Under the pieces are notes generated by a model. That model searched no databases. It was not told the DNA's origin and saw nothing but the letters and a program-made list of their open reading frames with translations. The position numbers were made by a program, and so were the translations under genes. Positions 49,735 through 62,008 of a stretch of 64,000 nucleotides of DNA are shown one piece after another; positions within the stretch are counted from its first letter, which is position 1, and each line of letters opens with the position of its first letter. Source of the stretch: Eonycteris spelaea (lineage: Eukaryota; Chordata; Mammalia; Chiroptera; Pteropodidae); assembly GCA_003508835.1 (NCBI GenBank), contig PUFA01000062.1:4495001-4559000 (forward strand), in the 5' to 3' direction.

Positions 49735-49945
49735 CAATAAGAATGATAACCCATCCCTTCTATGGTATTTACTATGTGCTTGTCACATGTTTTACTCATA
49801 CGTCCTCACAACACCACATGAAGTTGTTTCTATCATTACCCATACTTTATAGGTGAGGAAACTGAAGCACAGAGAAGTTAGGTTGTTTGCCAAAGTCACA
49901 CAGCTGGTAAGTGATGGAACCGAGGCTCTAATGGGTACTAACATC
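49735..49945 (-). repeat. MIR SINE
   Basis: Near-complete antisense MIR: 'tttactatgtgcttgtcaca', 'tcctcacaacaccacatga', 'tataggtgaggaaactgaag', 'caaagtcacacagctggtaa' and 'ggaaccgaggctctaat'. Confidence 0.7.
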
Positions 49946-50394
49946 CATCTTGCCATTTTGCCTTTGTAATACAGTTTTCTTTTGTTTCGCTTTATATACT
50001 TAGACCGTTTAAAGCATGAACTCAAAAGCAAGAGTAATGCCTAAAACTTTTTTCACTCCAGGCTTACATAGAATTCTAAATTCAGAGCTCATTGACTCTG
50101 TAGTGAATAATGGTAGTTGCAATTTCTTAAAGATTTTTACATGTTGACTTTTTGGCTTGATCAAAAAAGCTATGGAAATAAAGTCTGAAAAACGACCTCC
50201 TCTATAATAGTTTTTCCAAACTTCACTTACTCACAAACCACAATTTTGCTATATATATGTACCACCCCGACTATTATTTACCTGGTATTTTTATTTAACT
50301 TGATCTTAAATTTACTCACCTTTTATTTAGTTCTGACTCAAGCCTGATATACCTGAAATCATGGACTTGATGTTCTACTTGTCTTTTTTTCTAA

Positions 50395-51345
50395 AAAATA
50401 TTAAAAATAAACACCTGGGAGATTAAATTAAAATTACAGTGAAATACCACTCATATTGCCAGAAAGGGTAAAATTAAAACAATTGATTCTAGGACAACTA
50501 AATCACTCATGTGTTATTGGTGGGAATATAAAATGGTACCACCATTTTAGAAAAAAATCCTCTAAGTTTCTTATAAAATGAAATAATACACCTATCCTAT
50601 GACCCAACAATTATAGTCTTACCCAAGAGAAATAAAAATCTCTTTCTACAAAATGACTTGCATAAGAATATTTATAGCAACTTTATGAATAATGGCTAAA
50701 AACTGGAAACAGACAAGAGAATGCAAAAACAAACTGCGACATATTCATATAATAGAATATTATTCAGTAACATAAAGGAATGAACTATTGACATGTAGAA
50801 CAACAGGGATGAAGAAAAAATGGGCTGAGTCAAAGAAGTCTTACATAAAAGAGTACATACCATATGATTCCATTTATTGGAGGTTCTAGAATTGGGAAAC
50901 TTATCTATGGTGAAACAAATCAAAACAGTGGTTGGTTAGAGGTAGGGGATAAGAACAGAGATTGAGAGTTTATTGGGGTGATAGTAATGTTTTCTATTAT
51001 TATAGGAGCTTGGGTTACACAGGTGTATGTAAGCATTTGGCCAAAGTCAGTAAATTTTACTCATGCAGAAAAATAAACTATAAACAAATAAACTCTCATC
51101 ATCACCTGCATACTGAGGATTTTAGGAGAAATGTACTGATGTCTGTAATGCATTAAAAATAGATGAATTGATGGCTAGACTAAGGGACGGATGGAAGGTT
51201 GGATATGAGATAAAGTGAGTATTGTAAAATGTTAATGGGAGAACGTAGGTGGTAGGTTTATGGTGTGTTCAGTGTAGAAATCTTTCCACTTGGTTATTAT
51301 TATTATTATTTTAATTTTCCACAATAAAATGTTGGATGAAAAGTA
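50395..51345 (+). repeat. L1M LINE 3' end
   Basis: Sense-strand L1M 3' region: 'agtgaaataccactcatatt', 'ctatcctatgacccaacaat', 'acccaagagaaataaaaatc', 'ttatagcaactttatgaata', 'gagtacataccatatgattc', 'ggttggttagaggtagggga', and a 3' end with 'ttttccacaataaaatgttgg'. There is no intact coding frame. Confidence 0.65.
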
Positions 51346-53423
51346 AACACCTAGCCATTAAAGAAACTGTTGACATAGGTACCCCCTTGAAAGCACTTCA
51401 CCTCCCTCCACTAGTGCGGGTTCATGGCCTACAAACATTACTGTAGGAGAAACTTGCTTTTCTTGATGTCTAGAGTAGCAAAAGAACTTTATCCCAGGGC
51501 TATTTAAGTCTACAAAGCTGAGAGAAAAATTTATGATTTAGTTTCCTATCCATCTTTTCACTTTCATGTCAAAATTTACACATTTCCTTCAATTTGTCTC
51601 AATTCCAAGCTTTTCTGAAACAAAGGAACAACTGACTAAAATTTGTAAATGGGCCCTGTTCTCCTTCAGAAAGTCATTCTTTAGAAAAAGAGAGGGATTT
51701 GACTTCTGAAAGTCTTGGTCACTGCACAAATATGTCTCTTACTTAAAGGCATGATGGAAAAAATTAAAGCTGACAATCATGGAACTTCAGAAGTTTCATA
51801 AGGGCCACCACTTAACCCAACGCCGGAGATACTGCTGAAGTTGAGCAGAAAAGGTTTCGTTGTATGTAGTTATCTGCTATTTGAATCCAATGATGACCCA
51901 CATCAATAATGATTTGGGCTAAAACATTTTTTTCGACAAATTAAGGACAGTCATTCACAAAGTTAAAACAACATTCCTGAATCAGAAGAAACTATTGCTT
52001 CAAACAGCTGAGCAAGCACTATAAAACAAATTAGCATGAGAGATTTGGAGTGTAGTCAAATAAAAAAAATGAGTTATTGCTTTTTTTTAGTGATGATGAT
52101 GACTATCTTGATCAAAAGGAAAAAAACCCTAAAGACAAATATTCAGCAGTGAAAAAATTTGAACAGCTAAAATTTGACAATGAGTTTATTTGAATTTTTA
52201 AAAAGTAACTATGATGCAAAAAGAAAAGTTATCAAGCAAATAGTAACACTAGGGAATATTAACACTGTGGAAGAAAAGAAAAATGGTACATAGGCTTTCT
52301 ACTTGCTATGGTATCCAAAAATTCAATGCCTATAAAATGAAGAAATCATTCTAATTAGGCAATAATGACTCAGTTTATTGGAACTATAATTCTAATGCAA
52401 GCTTCCATTTTACATAAATAAATTAATTGCTGTTAGGGAAAACCCCCACAATGTTGTTTGCCTTATATCTGTAAGCTAACAGAGGGTGGGAATTGAATCT
52501 ATGTTTTTTTCTTATAATATCTACAGGAGAGTCATATTTATTAACTATTAGATGAGATCTACTTTTAGTCAGAATAATGACAATAAGTTTATTTAAATTT
52601 TTTAAAAAACGAGTGATGCAAAACAGAAAAATTATCAAGCAAATATTAAATGGGCATATCTATAAACCTTCAAAGTGCCCCTTACTGAAGAGATCAAATG
52701 TCCTTGGCAATACTAAACATAAATTACGGATAACCTAAAAAGGACAAGAGCAGCTCTTGGAAAACAAAAAAAAAAAAAAACAGTGAGAAATCTCTGGATT
52801 TGGTATTGATATACCATTTGGCAAAAAATGGAAAACTCTTGTTAAAACAGTGTGACAAATAGACACACCGCGAACATGGCCAAGATCATGAATAATGCAC
52901 TGGTACAGATGCTAACCAGACTTGCACAAGGATACTTCCATTTATTTTTCATGGGTTTTGAAAACTGATCTTTAAAGTGGTCCCAGGTGAATGTCTCCTT
53001 GGCTCAACAAATCTCTGAGAGCGCTTTGATTTTCTTTGCCTCCAAAATGAACTTATCCATTGTGGCTATGCCTCTTAATTGACAAAAGTAAGAAATGGAA
53101 AATAAGTCTCTGATTAAATTAATGTGCCAGTGCTCTGAATTATGGAAGACCTGTTGCAAATCCCAAATGGATCATATAATTTTTCTAGGACTAGTTTTAA
53201 AAAAGTCAATGAAGAATGAGACCAACTCTGACAATCAGGGTTGAAATAAATTGCTATAGGATTTCTATGGAAGCTCCCGAAGCTGGAGTAATTTCTTTAC
53301 CCTCCCCAATATCAGGCCAGAGAACTTCCTCATGATCCTACCTCATGTATTCCCATCATCCCCTCTCCATTACATGTTTCTTCAAGTACTTCGACCTCTA
53401 GAAATTACCTATGAACTTGAAGC

Positions 53424-53456
53424 TAAACAACAACAACAACAGCAACAACAACAACA
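53424..53456. repeat. (CAA)n simple repeat
   Basis: Ten CAA/CAG units. The poly-Gln frame across it is spurious. Confidence 0.85.
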
Positions 53457-53585
53457 TTGGAACAATCGGAATGGGAAAACACAATATAGTGTTTTCACTA
53501 TATTGCTATATCACTAGCAAGGAGTATCTAGATTAGGGGATAAAAGTAAAATGCTGGCATCATTCCCAGTGTCCTTTACATGCAA

Positions 53586-54157
53586 TAGTCCCCCATATCC
53601 ATGGGGAATACATTCAAGGCCCCCAATGGATGCCTGAAACCTCAGATAACACTGGACCCTTTTTATACTGTTTTTTCCTATACATACATACGTATGATAA
53701 AGTTTAATTAATTAATTAGGCACAGTAAGAGATCAACGATACTTGTAAAAGTTTCACTTAAAAGAAACACGTCACGTCTTCTCTGTGGCGTATTCGAATT
53801 TCCCGCATCACTGCTCTTGCCCTTTGGAGCCATTATTAAATAAAATAAGTGCGACTTGAGCACAAGCACTGTGATACCACGACAGTCAATCTGATAACCG
53901 AGATGGCTACAATGTGACTAACAGGTGGGGGTGTCTACAGGATGGAGAAGCTGGACAAAAGGATGACTCACATCCTGGGTGAACTGCGGGACAGCGAAAG
54001 ATTGCATCTCATTACTCAGAATGACAAGCCATTTAAAACGTATAAATTGTTTAATTCTGGAATTTTCCATTTCATATTTTCAGACCGTGGTTGACTGCAG
54101 GTAACTGAAACCAAGGCAAGTAAAGCTGTGAATAGGGCAGAACTATTGTAGTGGGGA
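53586..54157. mobile_element. Tigger7/MER44-like DNA transposon remnant
   Basis: The two ends are inverted copies. The left end has 'tagtcccccatatccatggg' and 'ccaatggatgcctgaaacct'; the right end has 'gaccgtggttgactgcaggt' and 'aactgaaaccaaggcaagta'. The interior matches the MER44/Tigger7 non-autonomous family ('gataaccgagatggctac', 'tttggagccattattaaata', 'ctggacaaaaggatgactca'). It is about 0.57 kb, diverged, with no transposase frame. Confidence 0.7.
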
Positions 54158-54984
54158 TTCAGCACCTTGCACAGAATGTGGGTGCAGTGGAGGGGGGAGG
54201 GCGTAGGGTGTAAATTTTAATGCTAAACTGCAGTGTTTCCCTCTAGACATCATTCACACAGTTTGGAAATTACAGTCACAGACCTCTGGAAGGGCCACAC
54301 AGGCCCACCTAAAGAAGCTATTGAAAAAGGACATTTGACCATTATAATTGCAAATTCGCACTGAGTTCAGGGCTGGCACAAGACAAAGAATGCAATATAA
54401 AGGGCTCCTTCTTGAGGATGGCTGACTGAAAGCAAGTCTTCCTTTCCCTTCCCTTCTTCATTGACATGACAGAAGAATGAAATCTAAAATATGAAAACCT
54501 ATTTTGAGAGGATAATTCATAATTTTTTCTTTTCTGGAATATTTTAATTTGCAAGCATAAGCCTCAGATAAACATCAGAAACAAGTTTAACTTAACCTGT
54601 GTGGACAGGGTTTAAGGGAAATCAGAACCATGCCAATTATGTTGGACAACGACAGTCTTTCCTATCAGAAGAATTGCACAAGTGCAAGATGGGCAAAATT
54701 CGGTTTAGTGAGCCATTTATATAAAAATAACCTGGGAGTTCTAGTTGACCCTGGCTATAAATGTATTTTAGAGTTTTGAACTACCCAGTCCCCATAGCCC
54801 CTGCCAAAAGAGCCAACCAATGTGGCCACGTTTGTATTATGTCCATCTATTCTCCTGCCAATGGCTAATTACAGCAGTGTGACCCGGGGGCAGCAAATCA
54901 AAAAATTGGACCAAGATAAGCAGATTCCCTCTCTCAGAAATTCGGAATTGGGAAACTGGATCAACTGCCTCCTGATTCGTTTGC

Positions 54985-55137
54985 TACTCAAAGTGGGATC
55001 TGTGGACCAGCAGCATCTATGTCAGCTGGGACATTATTAAAAATGTACACCCCTACCCTAGACCTACTGAGCTTTTATTTGCATTTTAACAAGCTCTCCG
55101 GGTGGTTCTGTGGGCATTGTAGCTTGGGAAACACTGA
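54985..55137. repeat. MER5A-like hAT (Charlie) element
   Basis: 'tactcaaagtgggatctgtgg' (split), 'gggacattattaaaaatgta', 'tttgcattttaacaagctctc' and a terminal 'gggaaacactgagct': the familiar MER5 interior and end. Confidence 0.6.
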
Positions 55138-57086
55138 GCTAGATGATGGGAAAAGGAGCACTTGAAATGAAAGATAGTGTTGGTTGGTTTCAAGACCCAG
55201 CGGAGGGCAGGCAAGCCAGTTACGAAGACACATAAAAATCTGAAAAGGCTATGTTTTTAAGAGAGGAGAAAGCAGAACAAACCTGCAGAAAGAAACGAAG
55301 ACAAGAGGCCCTGGGGCCAGGAACTAAGTGCGTGATTCCAACTCCTTCTGTTCCTGCTCACTCCTAGGTCCCAGAGAGGTTGCATTTCACAGCTCGGATG
55401 GATGACCTGGGGCTACGGTAGAGTTATGTAAGGCAGGTAACTTCAGTGGGAGTCAACTGCTGATCCCTGTTTTTCAGTTTGGTTTTTTTTTTTAAGAGCT
55501 TCCTGGGTGATGTAATTTCTATTGAAACTAACAAAATTGTAAAAGGGTAAATAAATCAGTACTCCACAGGATCTGGGCCACATTTGGAGCGTGGCGCTCA
55601 GGATGGACATCTCACTTTAAAAAGGACCCTTCCTGACACCCCAGAGTGAGACATTCAGAGAGAGGCACCCACGTAGTCAGAGACTGTGCCTAAATGTAAT
55701 GATAGAGGAGTGGGCAACAAAAGCAGGAATTTTGGCTGCTGGGAGAGGAAATTCTCAGGGGACATGATTGAAACAAACAGATGCTGTTTTCTAATATTTT
55801 AAGGATTAAATGATGAATTGGTCCTCTAATGCCAGAGCCAGCCAGAGGATGACTGTCTACTCACTATAAGAAAAGAATTTTCTTACAACTCCAATCGCAA
55901 AACAGCTGTCTTGTGAAGTACCGAGCTTCCTGTGACCACAGTGTTAAGTCAAAACCCGAAAGCAAAGGGCCTTCTTCAGAGACTTGGAAGAGGAAATTCC
56001 ACTTTGTGGACAGAACTGGACAACCTTTAGGATATGTGTATCTGCAAGATTATCCAGTTGCAGGGCCATGATTATAAAAGCTGTTATCTCTCGTCTGATC
56101 ATATGCAGATAGAGTGACTGCTTTAGGGCTCTGAGTTATCACTGAAGTCTGGATTTTTCCACTGGCCTTATTGTCTGAGAACTCTGCTGAGTTTTATGAC
56201 AGTTTTAGAATAAGAAGATGGTAACAATTGTGAAAGAATAAAAAGCCCTTTGGAGTCTGAGACAAAGTTGAAAGAAATCTGTGAGTTTGGAATGAGAAAG
56301 GAACAAAGCTGGTTCCAACAGTTCTAATAAGCTGTTAGAGGGGAGCACCTTAAGCTTCCGCTTTCTTTCATTTGTGATCTCGATTTCCTTTCTATTCGAA
56401 TCACTTAAAAAAGTTATCCCCATCCATTAGCTCATGAATGCAGGAAGTACACACAGTTTGTTATAATTTCCGCTCAGGACAAAGGTATGTGTTGCTGTAC
56501 AAATCTGCTGAAGAATTTAGCAAACACAGAATGTTGCACAAAGATTTGAAAAGCGGGACTTAAAATGGAAAGTGAAGGAGACAACAGATTGCTAAAAGTC
56601 AGATTTGTTAGTAGAGAGGATCAGAACAAACCCAGACATCAGAATTTGAATGCCCCTTCTCACCACCATTACACCATCCCCAGACCAGATCATTTCTTAC
56701 GAGATTCCAAAGGCCAATTTAAAATTTTTCTATATATCGCTTCCTAGGTTGTATACAGCCTTTCTTTCCCCATAAGCTGCATTATCTCATTCCTCTTTTT
56801 TTTTATTCCCCTTTTGGCCAAAGATGTTCAAGGTGTATAGTTGAACAGCTTTTTTGCCTCTCTTCAGGCTCTTCCAAGTATGGAGGAAAATTCCCAGCTC
56901 AGAAACACGTTAATCCAGGATGCACGCCCCATGGCTTCAGGGATCCAGAGTTCAGCAAATGCTGCCCAGACCAATGCAAGGAATGTGAATAATCCTGCTT
57001 TGGAATCCATGACGCTCAGTAGAATTTAGGGACAATTTCTTTTGTGTTCTTTTGCTTTTTTTTTTTTTGTTTAACTATGAAATATA

Positions 57087-57137
57087 CTTTTATTTTATTT
57101 TATTTTATTTTATTTTATTTATTTTATTTTATTTTTT
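57087..57137. repeat. (TTTTA)n simple repeat
   Basis: About ten TTTTA units after a T-run at 57056-57068. Confidence 0.9.
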
Positions 57138-57309
57138 ACTCTTTTGACATGTGGGCAGCTTACAGGGAAGTAATAATAATACCTATGTGCTGCACTGAGA
57201 CTTAGGGACAGAGCATTACCAGCATCTCAGAAACCCTGGATACCCATCCCTGATGGTATGTTCTTTAGTGTCAAAGACAAGTGCCCTTCAGAATTATAGA
57301 AGCCTGAAT

Positions 57310-57690
57310 CTACAATTAATGTATTGCTTAGTTTTACCTATTTATAAACTTTATATAATGAAATTATTTAGTATGTACATTTTCTTTGCTGTTTTATAGA
57401 TTAATCCAGATTAAACACTGTGTTCAGATTAATCCATTTTCATGGGCATATCTATAATTCACTAATTTTAACTGCTATATGGTATTCCACAATAATACTA
57501 TACAATAATTTCTTATTCATGTTACAGTTGATGGCTATTTGTTGGTATCTCCAGGTTTTTGCTATTATGAACTCTCTTCTGTGCCCTGAGATATAAAGGT
57601 GTAAGAGCTTCTTTAGAATATATAATTCAGGCTGGATTTGCTACAGTGCATTTCTTTGGCTTACTAGCTACCAATAAATGTTAGAGAACT
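57310..57690 (-). repeat. L1M LINE 3' fragment, antisense
   Basis: 'ttaactgctatatggtattcc', then 'ttcatgttacagttgatggc' and 'tttttgctattatgaactct': the reverse-complement L1 3' motif order. Confidence 0.5.
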
Positions 57691-58284
57691 ATCTCACTAG
57701 ATATATAGGCAGAGAGGTTATCTGGTAATTTAATTACTGTTTGAATTATGAAAGTGAACTAAGCTTTTCAGTAGAAGCCTTATGATGGTTTCTCAGGACC
57801 TCTACTGCTTATGAGCACCTTTGCTTACAAAAAAAAATAGATAAAAACAAAAAATACTTTTCTCAGCTTTGTCAAGTATGGATAAACTGCACAGTGTTTT
57901 CTCATACTATTAGTCATTAATGTTCTCATTCATTTTTCACTATCCAATACATAAAAGGTGAATAAATAACATGTCCCAACACATATGTCTGATTATCATT
58001 TTAATTAAAAAAAAGAAATTGAATGTTTAATCTCTCTTGATATTTATGCATAGTGGGATTCTTAAAATTCTAGCCCAGTGGATTTGGGCTCTGCTCTTTG
58101 CCCATCTTCATGTGCCACTTGCCCTGAATTAAAGCAGAACAACAAATCTTTTCACAGTGCAGCTGATGTTATTAAAAGCGATCTCAAGAAAGGGCAGAAT
58201 AATAACAATAAAACCATTTGATTTTATGAAAAAATTACTTGAAGCATCTGCATGCATTATTTTGTTTTAAAAAAAAATCACAAC

Positions 58285-58420
58285 TATCCTGTGACAACAG
58301 TTGTGTTACTCTCTCCGTTTTACAGATGAGAAAACTGAAGCTTAGAGAGATCAAGGAGATTAAACAAAGGAACAAAATTCAAATCCAGTTCAAATCCAGT
58401 TCTGTTAACTTCAGAGACCA
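58285..58420 (-). repeat. MIR SINE fragment
   Basis: Antisense core 'ccgttttacagatgagaaaac', then 'agagagatcaaggagattaa'. Confidence 0.45.
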
Positions 58421-59673
58421 CCTTCCTAACAACTACCCTATGCAGGAATTCCTCCAGAATGCAACTGAGAGCTCTAAGAACAAACAATGAGAAGATGCAA
58501 CATGCCAAAAGTTTAAGGGCTAAAACTCACATAGTTTACTCAGAAAATGTTAAGCTCTCCTTCAACATACATTTACGCTCATTTTATTTCTGATGTTAAC
58601 TTGCTTGGTTATCTGGACACCAAGTGTACAAAACAGATGCAACAAGGAAAGTGATGAGAAACTAAGTGGAAGGGAATTGACAGAGGCATGAGAACTGACA
58701 GCTTAAACTTCCACAAGAAAGGTAGTAAAAACAATAGGTTAAAATATTTGGACTCAAGGTCCTTAGGCAGTAAGGGAGCGCTGATCAGGACAACATCATA
58801 GCATGCTGTTATGGTGGATGTGTAATGAAGCTGTTGTCATTAAGAAAATAAATCGAAGGATCCTAATTTGATTTTTAAAATATTGATGTTTAAAACAGTA
58901 ATGTGTTGAGTATCTCAATACCTCAGTGGTGGAAATAACACCTTACTTTGTAGTGGTGCTTGCTGTGACGTTTAGTTGTTTCACACAAAAGATGCCTCAT
59001 TTTAGAACTAAAGAAACCAAGGTACAACCACTTGACTCACTGTCCAAAATGACTCCCTAAATATTCTGAATAACAGTTTAACTATGCTTTATTTTGGCAA
59101 ACGGTATAAATGAAAAATTAGAACCTAAATAATTTAAACACTAATCAGGGATTTACAGCTCTTAATTTAGAATGCCCCCTAAAAGCTTAATTGTTGAGCG
59201 GGACACATCTTCACTTTTCTTCTGATCCAGCAGAAACAGAAATCGAACCATGTCAGAAGGGTCAAATATTCACTGTACAGGAAGGATGGGGAAGGCAGGG
59301 TGCCGAGGGTGACCACCAACTAGGAAATTTTCCTGTTTAAGAATTTATATGCTTTTTTATGTCTCTGTTACAGATAATGCGATATGCGATGGAAATCTAA
59401 TCTTATGTTGATCATTTGCATGTTTTCCAACTGAGCTATGTTGTTGCTAATGCTTGGCTTTCAGCTACAGGACTCCTGTCCAGCTCCACTCCCAAAGAGA
59501 AAGTTCTCTGCTCAGGCATGCCTCCTTATCCTAAAAGAGCTCAGGAAAAAACAATGCAGAGAAGTATTTCTCATTTAAGAACTTCAAAGGAGGGAAAAAT
59601 ATAAACCAAAACAATACAATCTTGTCTGTCACAGGTACTTAAAACTGACTATTTTCCCTTTCCCCCAGTCTCT

Positions 59674-59708
59674 TTGTTTGGTTTGTTTGTTTGTTTGTTT
59701 GTTTGTTT
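59674..59708. repeat. (TTTG)n simple repeat
   Basis: About eight TTTG units. Confidence 0.85.
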
Positions 59709-60750
59709 AAGAATTTATTATTCAGTGCTTTTAACACAAAGGATATCAGTTTGAAATCAAGGCTAATAGGTAGAACTAGAACCATATGATTTCAAAAGAA
59801 TGCAGTGTGCACTAAGCCTTCATTAGGTGCTAGAAAAGAAGGCAAAATGCTCATCTTATATGTAGTAGATGGAATTTAGTCAAATAGAATCACAATCACG
59901 CATTGTGCACAATGTGATCACGAGAGTTAGGAAATAAGAATATTCAGTCTAGAAAAAAATGCAAATCAAATATACTAAATGAAAATGCTTTTTCTAAAAA
60001 TAAATTTCTGGTAGAGACCTGGAGCCACAAGAAAGGAAGCTACCTCTTCAGGGTTACTTCTTGACTAAAGAATGCAAAGCAATTTTTTCTTTGCTGGTGT
60101 ATTGCCTGGTCAAGGATTTGACATGTTCCAGTGTACGAGACATCAGATTCATTTACAAGCTCAAAGCAAATGGGGATTTTCTGGTTCAAAGATAATGCTG
60201 TGTTATGGGCTGTCGTGGCCTCATGTCATCTCTTTGGCTATCACTGAAAGAATGAGGCACTAAAATGCAAAAATACATTCTAAACCCTCGAAGCTTCCAA
60301 AATGCTCACCTTTAAATGCAGAAAATCTTCACACCACTTAGAATATAATTTTCCCATAATTGGGAAAACTATGACCTGTTTTCTGAGGTCAGTTCGCTCA
60401 TTAGAAATAAAAGACGGGTCTTCTGATCCTCCAGAATATCCACTGTCAATTAAAGCAAAACTGAATACAGAAAAATCTAAACTAACTGGGAAAAGGGTCA
60501 TATAATATTTGACTAACATAAGTTATCCTCCCCACCACCAAACCTGTACCAACCTTCTAAGGAATATCCACTCAAAGAGATATACTTCAATTTCTTTTTA
60601 TGCTGACTCCTGGTATAACCAAAGTCTGAGGATTTGAAGAGAAATGAATGAAAAGATGAACAAAGGGACTAGCTAATGCGGAACTGAATAATCCAAAGCC
60701 CTCAACCATCCCTAGTTCCTGAGCTAAGTTGTTTAAAGTCCAATACCAAT

Positions 60751-61756
60751 GTCTGGGCTGCAAAAATGACATTTATTTAGAACACTTTGTGAAAATTTAT
60801 AAAGTTAAAGAGATTTCATTTTCTTTTTTTAAGGAATAACAATAGCAAGCTTGGTGAATCACTTTGGTTCAACACTATAACCCCATAGACTATAATTTAC
60901 TACTTAACCAGGTATACAAAAAATGTTTTATGTTTTATGGTGATTTTATTTAAATAATTTGAAGATTGCTGTTAATTGATTGCTGTTCATAATGAAAATA
61001 AATCTGGCAATTTGCTTACAGTCATATTTGAAAATAAGTAAAAATTCCATGCAAACATATAAAGGGGGAATTTACCATTTTCATTAGGAAAAACTCCTGT
61101 GGGGGAAGGGCAGTAAGGACTGAGAAGCACTGAAGTCTCTTCAGTAATGTTTTAAAAACGTTTTCGTTCAAAGATTTTAAAATAGAAAAGATAAGCCATC
61201 TAATTCTGAAGAACTCAGGTTCTAAGTTAGCACATTTTTCATTAACTTATCATAATTCATTCTGCAAAATTACAGCGTGACCACACTATTGATAAGTTAA
61301 ATCAATAACTTATTGATTTACAATACAGTAATTTTAATATTCTAACCATTTCATGAGACTGAGTTAAATGTTCTGTTAAGATAAAAGAAATTACCTTGTA
61401 ACTGACCAAACCAGTGTAACTGCCTGCTTTGACACCAGATTCCTTCTAGGGCTGCAGGGGGGTAAAAAATTCTATCTGTATTGATTATTGAAGACAACAC
61501 AGTTTATAAAACACAACTGTCCCCATTTGATTTCTAATGAGTTAACTAGTGCTTCTCCCAGTTACTCTCACTTGAAACAGTGGGAAGGATTGAAGGAAAA
61601 AGTAAAAGCACAAAACATATTTGTTTCCAGGATGCGATCAGGTGATGAGTTGATCATGAAGCCAAAATATATATTTTCTCTCTGCTTTTTGAAACACAGT
61701 ATTATTGTCCATACATTCAGTTTGTTCTTCTTCAACTTCCTTTTCAATTTCAGTTT
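60751..61756 (-). other. EGF: EGF 3' untranslated region (probable)
   Basis: Sequence following the EGF stop on the minus strand. It has no reading frame of note and ends at one of two AATAAA motifs (minus strand, at + positions 60945-60950 and 60772-60777). That gives a UTR of about 0.8-1.0 kb, plausible for EGF mRNA. Confidence 0.5.
60772..60777 (-). terminator. Candidate EGF poly(A) signal
   Basis: AATAAA on the minus strand, followed by a T-rich then G/T-containing stretch ('gtcatttttgcagcc'). An alternative hexamer lies at 60945-60950. Confidence 0.4.
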
Positions 61757-62008
61757 TCACTGAGTCAGGTCCATTTGATATGGTGAATCCCGGGGCCCTT
61801 TGTTGCCGTAGGGGTTAGCTGACCGGAGAGAATGGGGCTTCTCAACCCCCACAACAATGGGCTGCACCCCACAGGAAGGGAGAGGAAAGCCGCACTCCAT
61901 TCCCTGGGGACCAGGCCCATTATCACTGGGTGGTGGAACGCAGCAGCCTTGCTCTGTGCCCAGACACCTCTGGGGTTCCTTCTTCACGGCGCGTCAGTTG
62001 CACTGACC
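61757..62008 (-). CDS. EGF: EGF last coding exon (pro-epidermal growth factor C-terminus)
   Basis: The last exon of EGF encodes the end of the cytoplasmic tail of the membrane-anchored precursor, not the mature growth factor. The minus-strand frame includes GCCVPPPSDNG, PSCGVQPIVVGVEKPHSL and SANPYGNKGPRDSPYQMDLTQ in two stretches, ending TGA at 61757-61759. The VEKPHSL..SANP and final QM-[ED]-LTQ are recognisable EGF tail features. A strong acceptor (T-rich tract then TATAG) puts the exon start at 62008. However, the conserved frame meets a TGA at 61994-61996, and the frame that is open from the acceptor is offset by one base. Either the acceptor lies further in (for example after an AG near 61970-61985) or there is a single-base slip. 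Its tail-to-tail position with ELOVL6 matches mammalian synteny. Confidence 0.8.

Larger units (their letters stand above)
36061..60750. other. Intergenic region between ELOVL6 and EGF
   Basis: About 24.7 kb between two convergent genes, without a secure gene. It is filled with old repeats (listed separately), simple repeats and unique AT-rich DNA. In 38.2-39.4, 42.8-43.7, 51.4-53.5, 55.2-56.9 and 58.5-60.7 kb I found nothing beyond homopolymer runs. Intergenic length and gene orientation fit the EGF-ELOVL6 interval of other mammals. Confidence 0.75.

Noticed and set aside
53332..53517. Short frame with a poly-Gln tract
   Set aside because: The Gln run is a (CAA)n simple repeat with no supporting exon signals.
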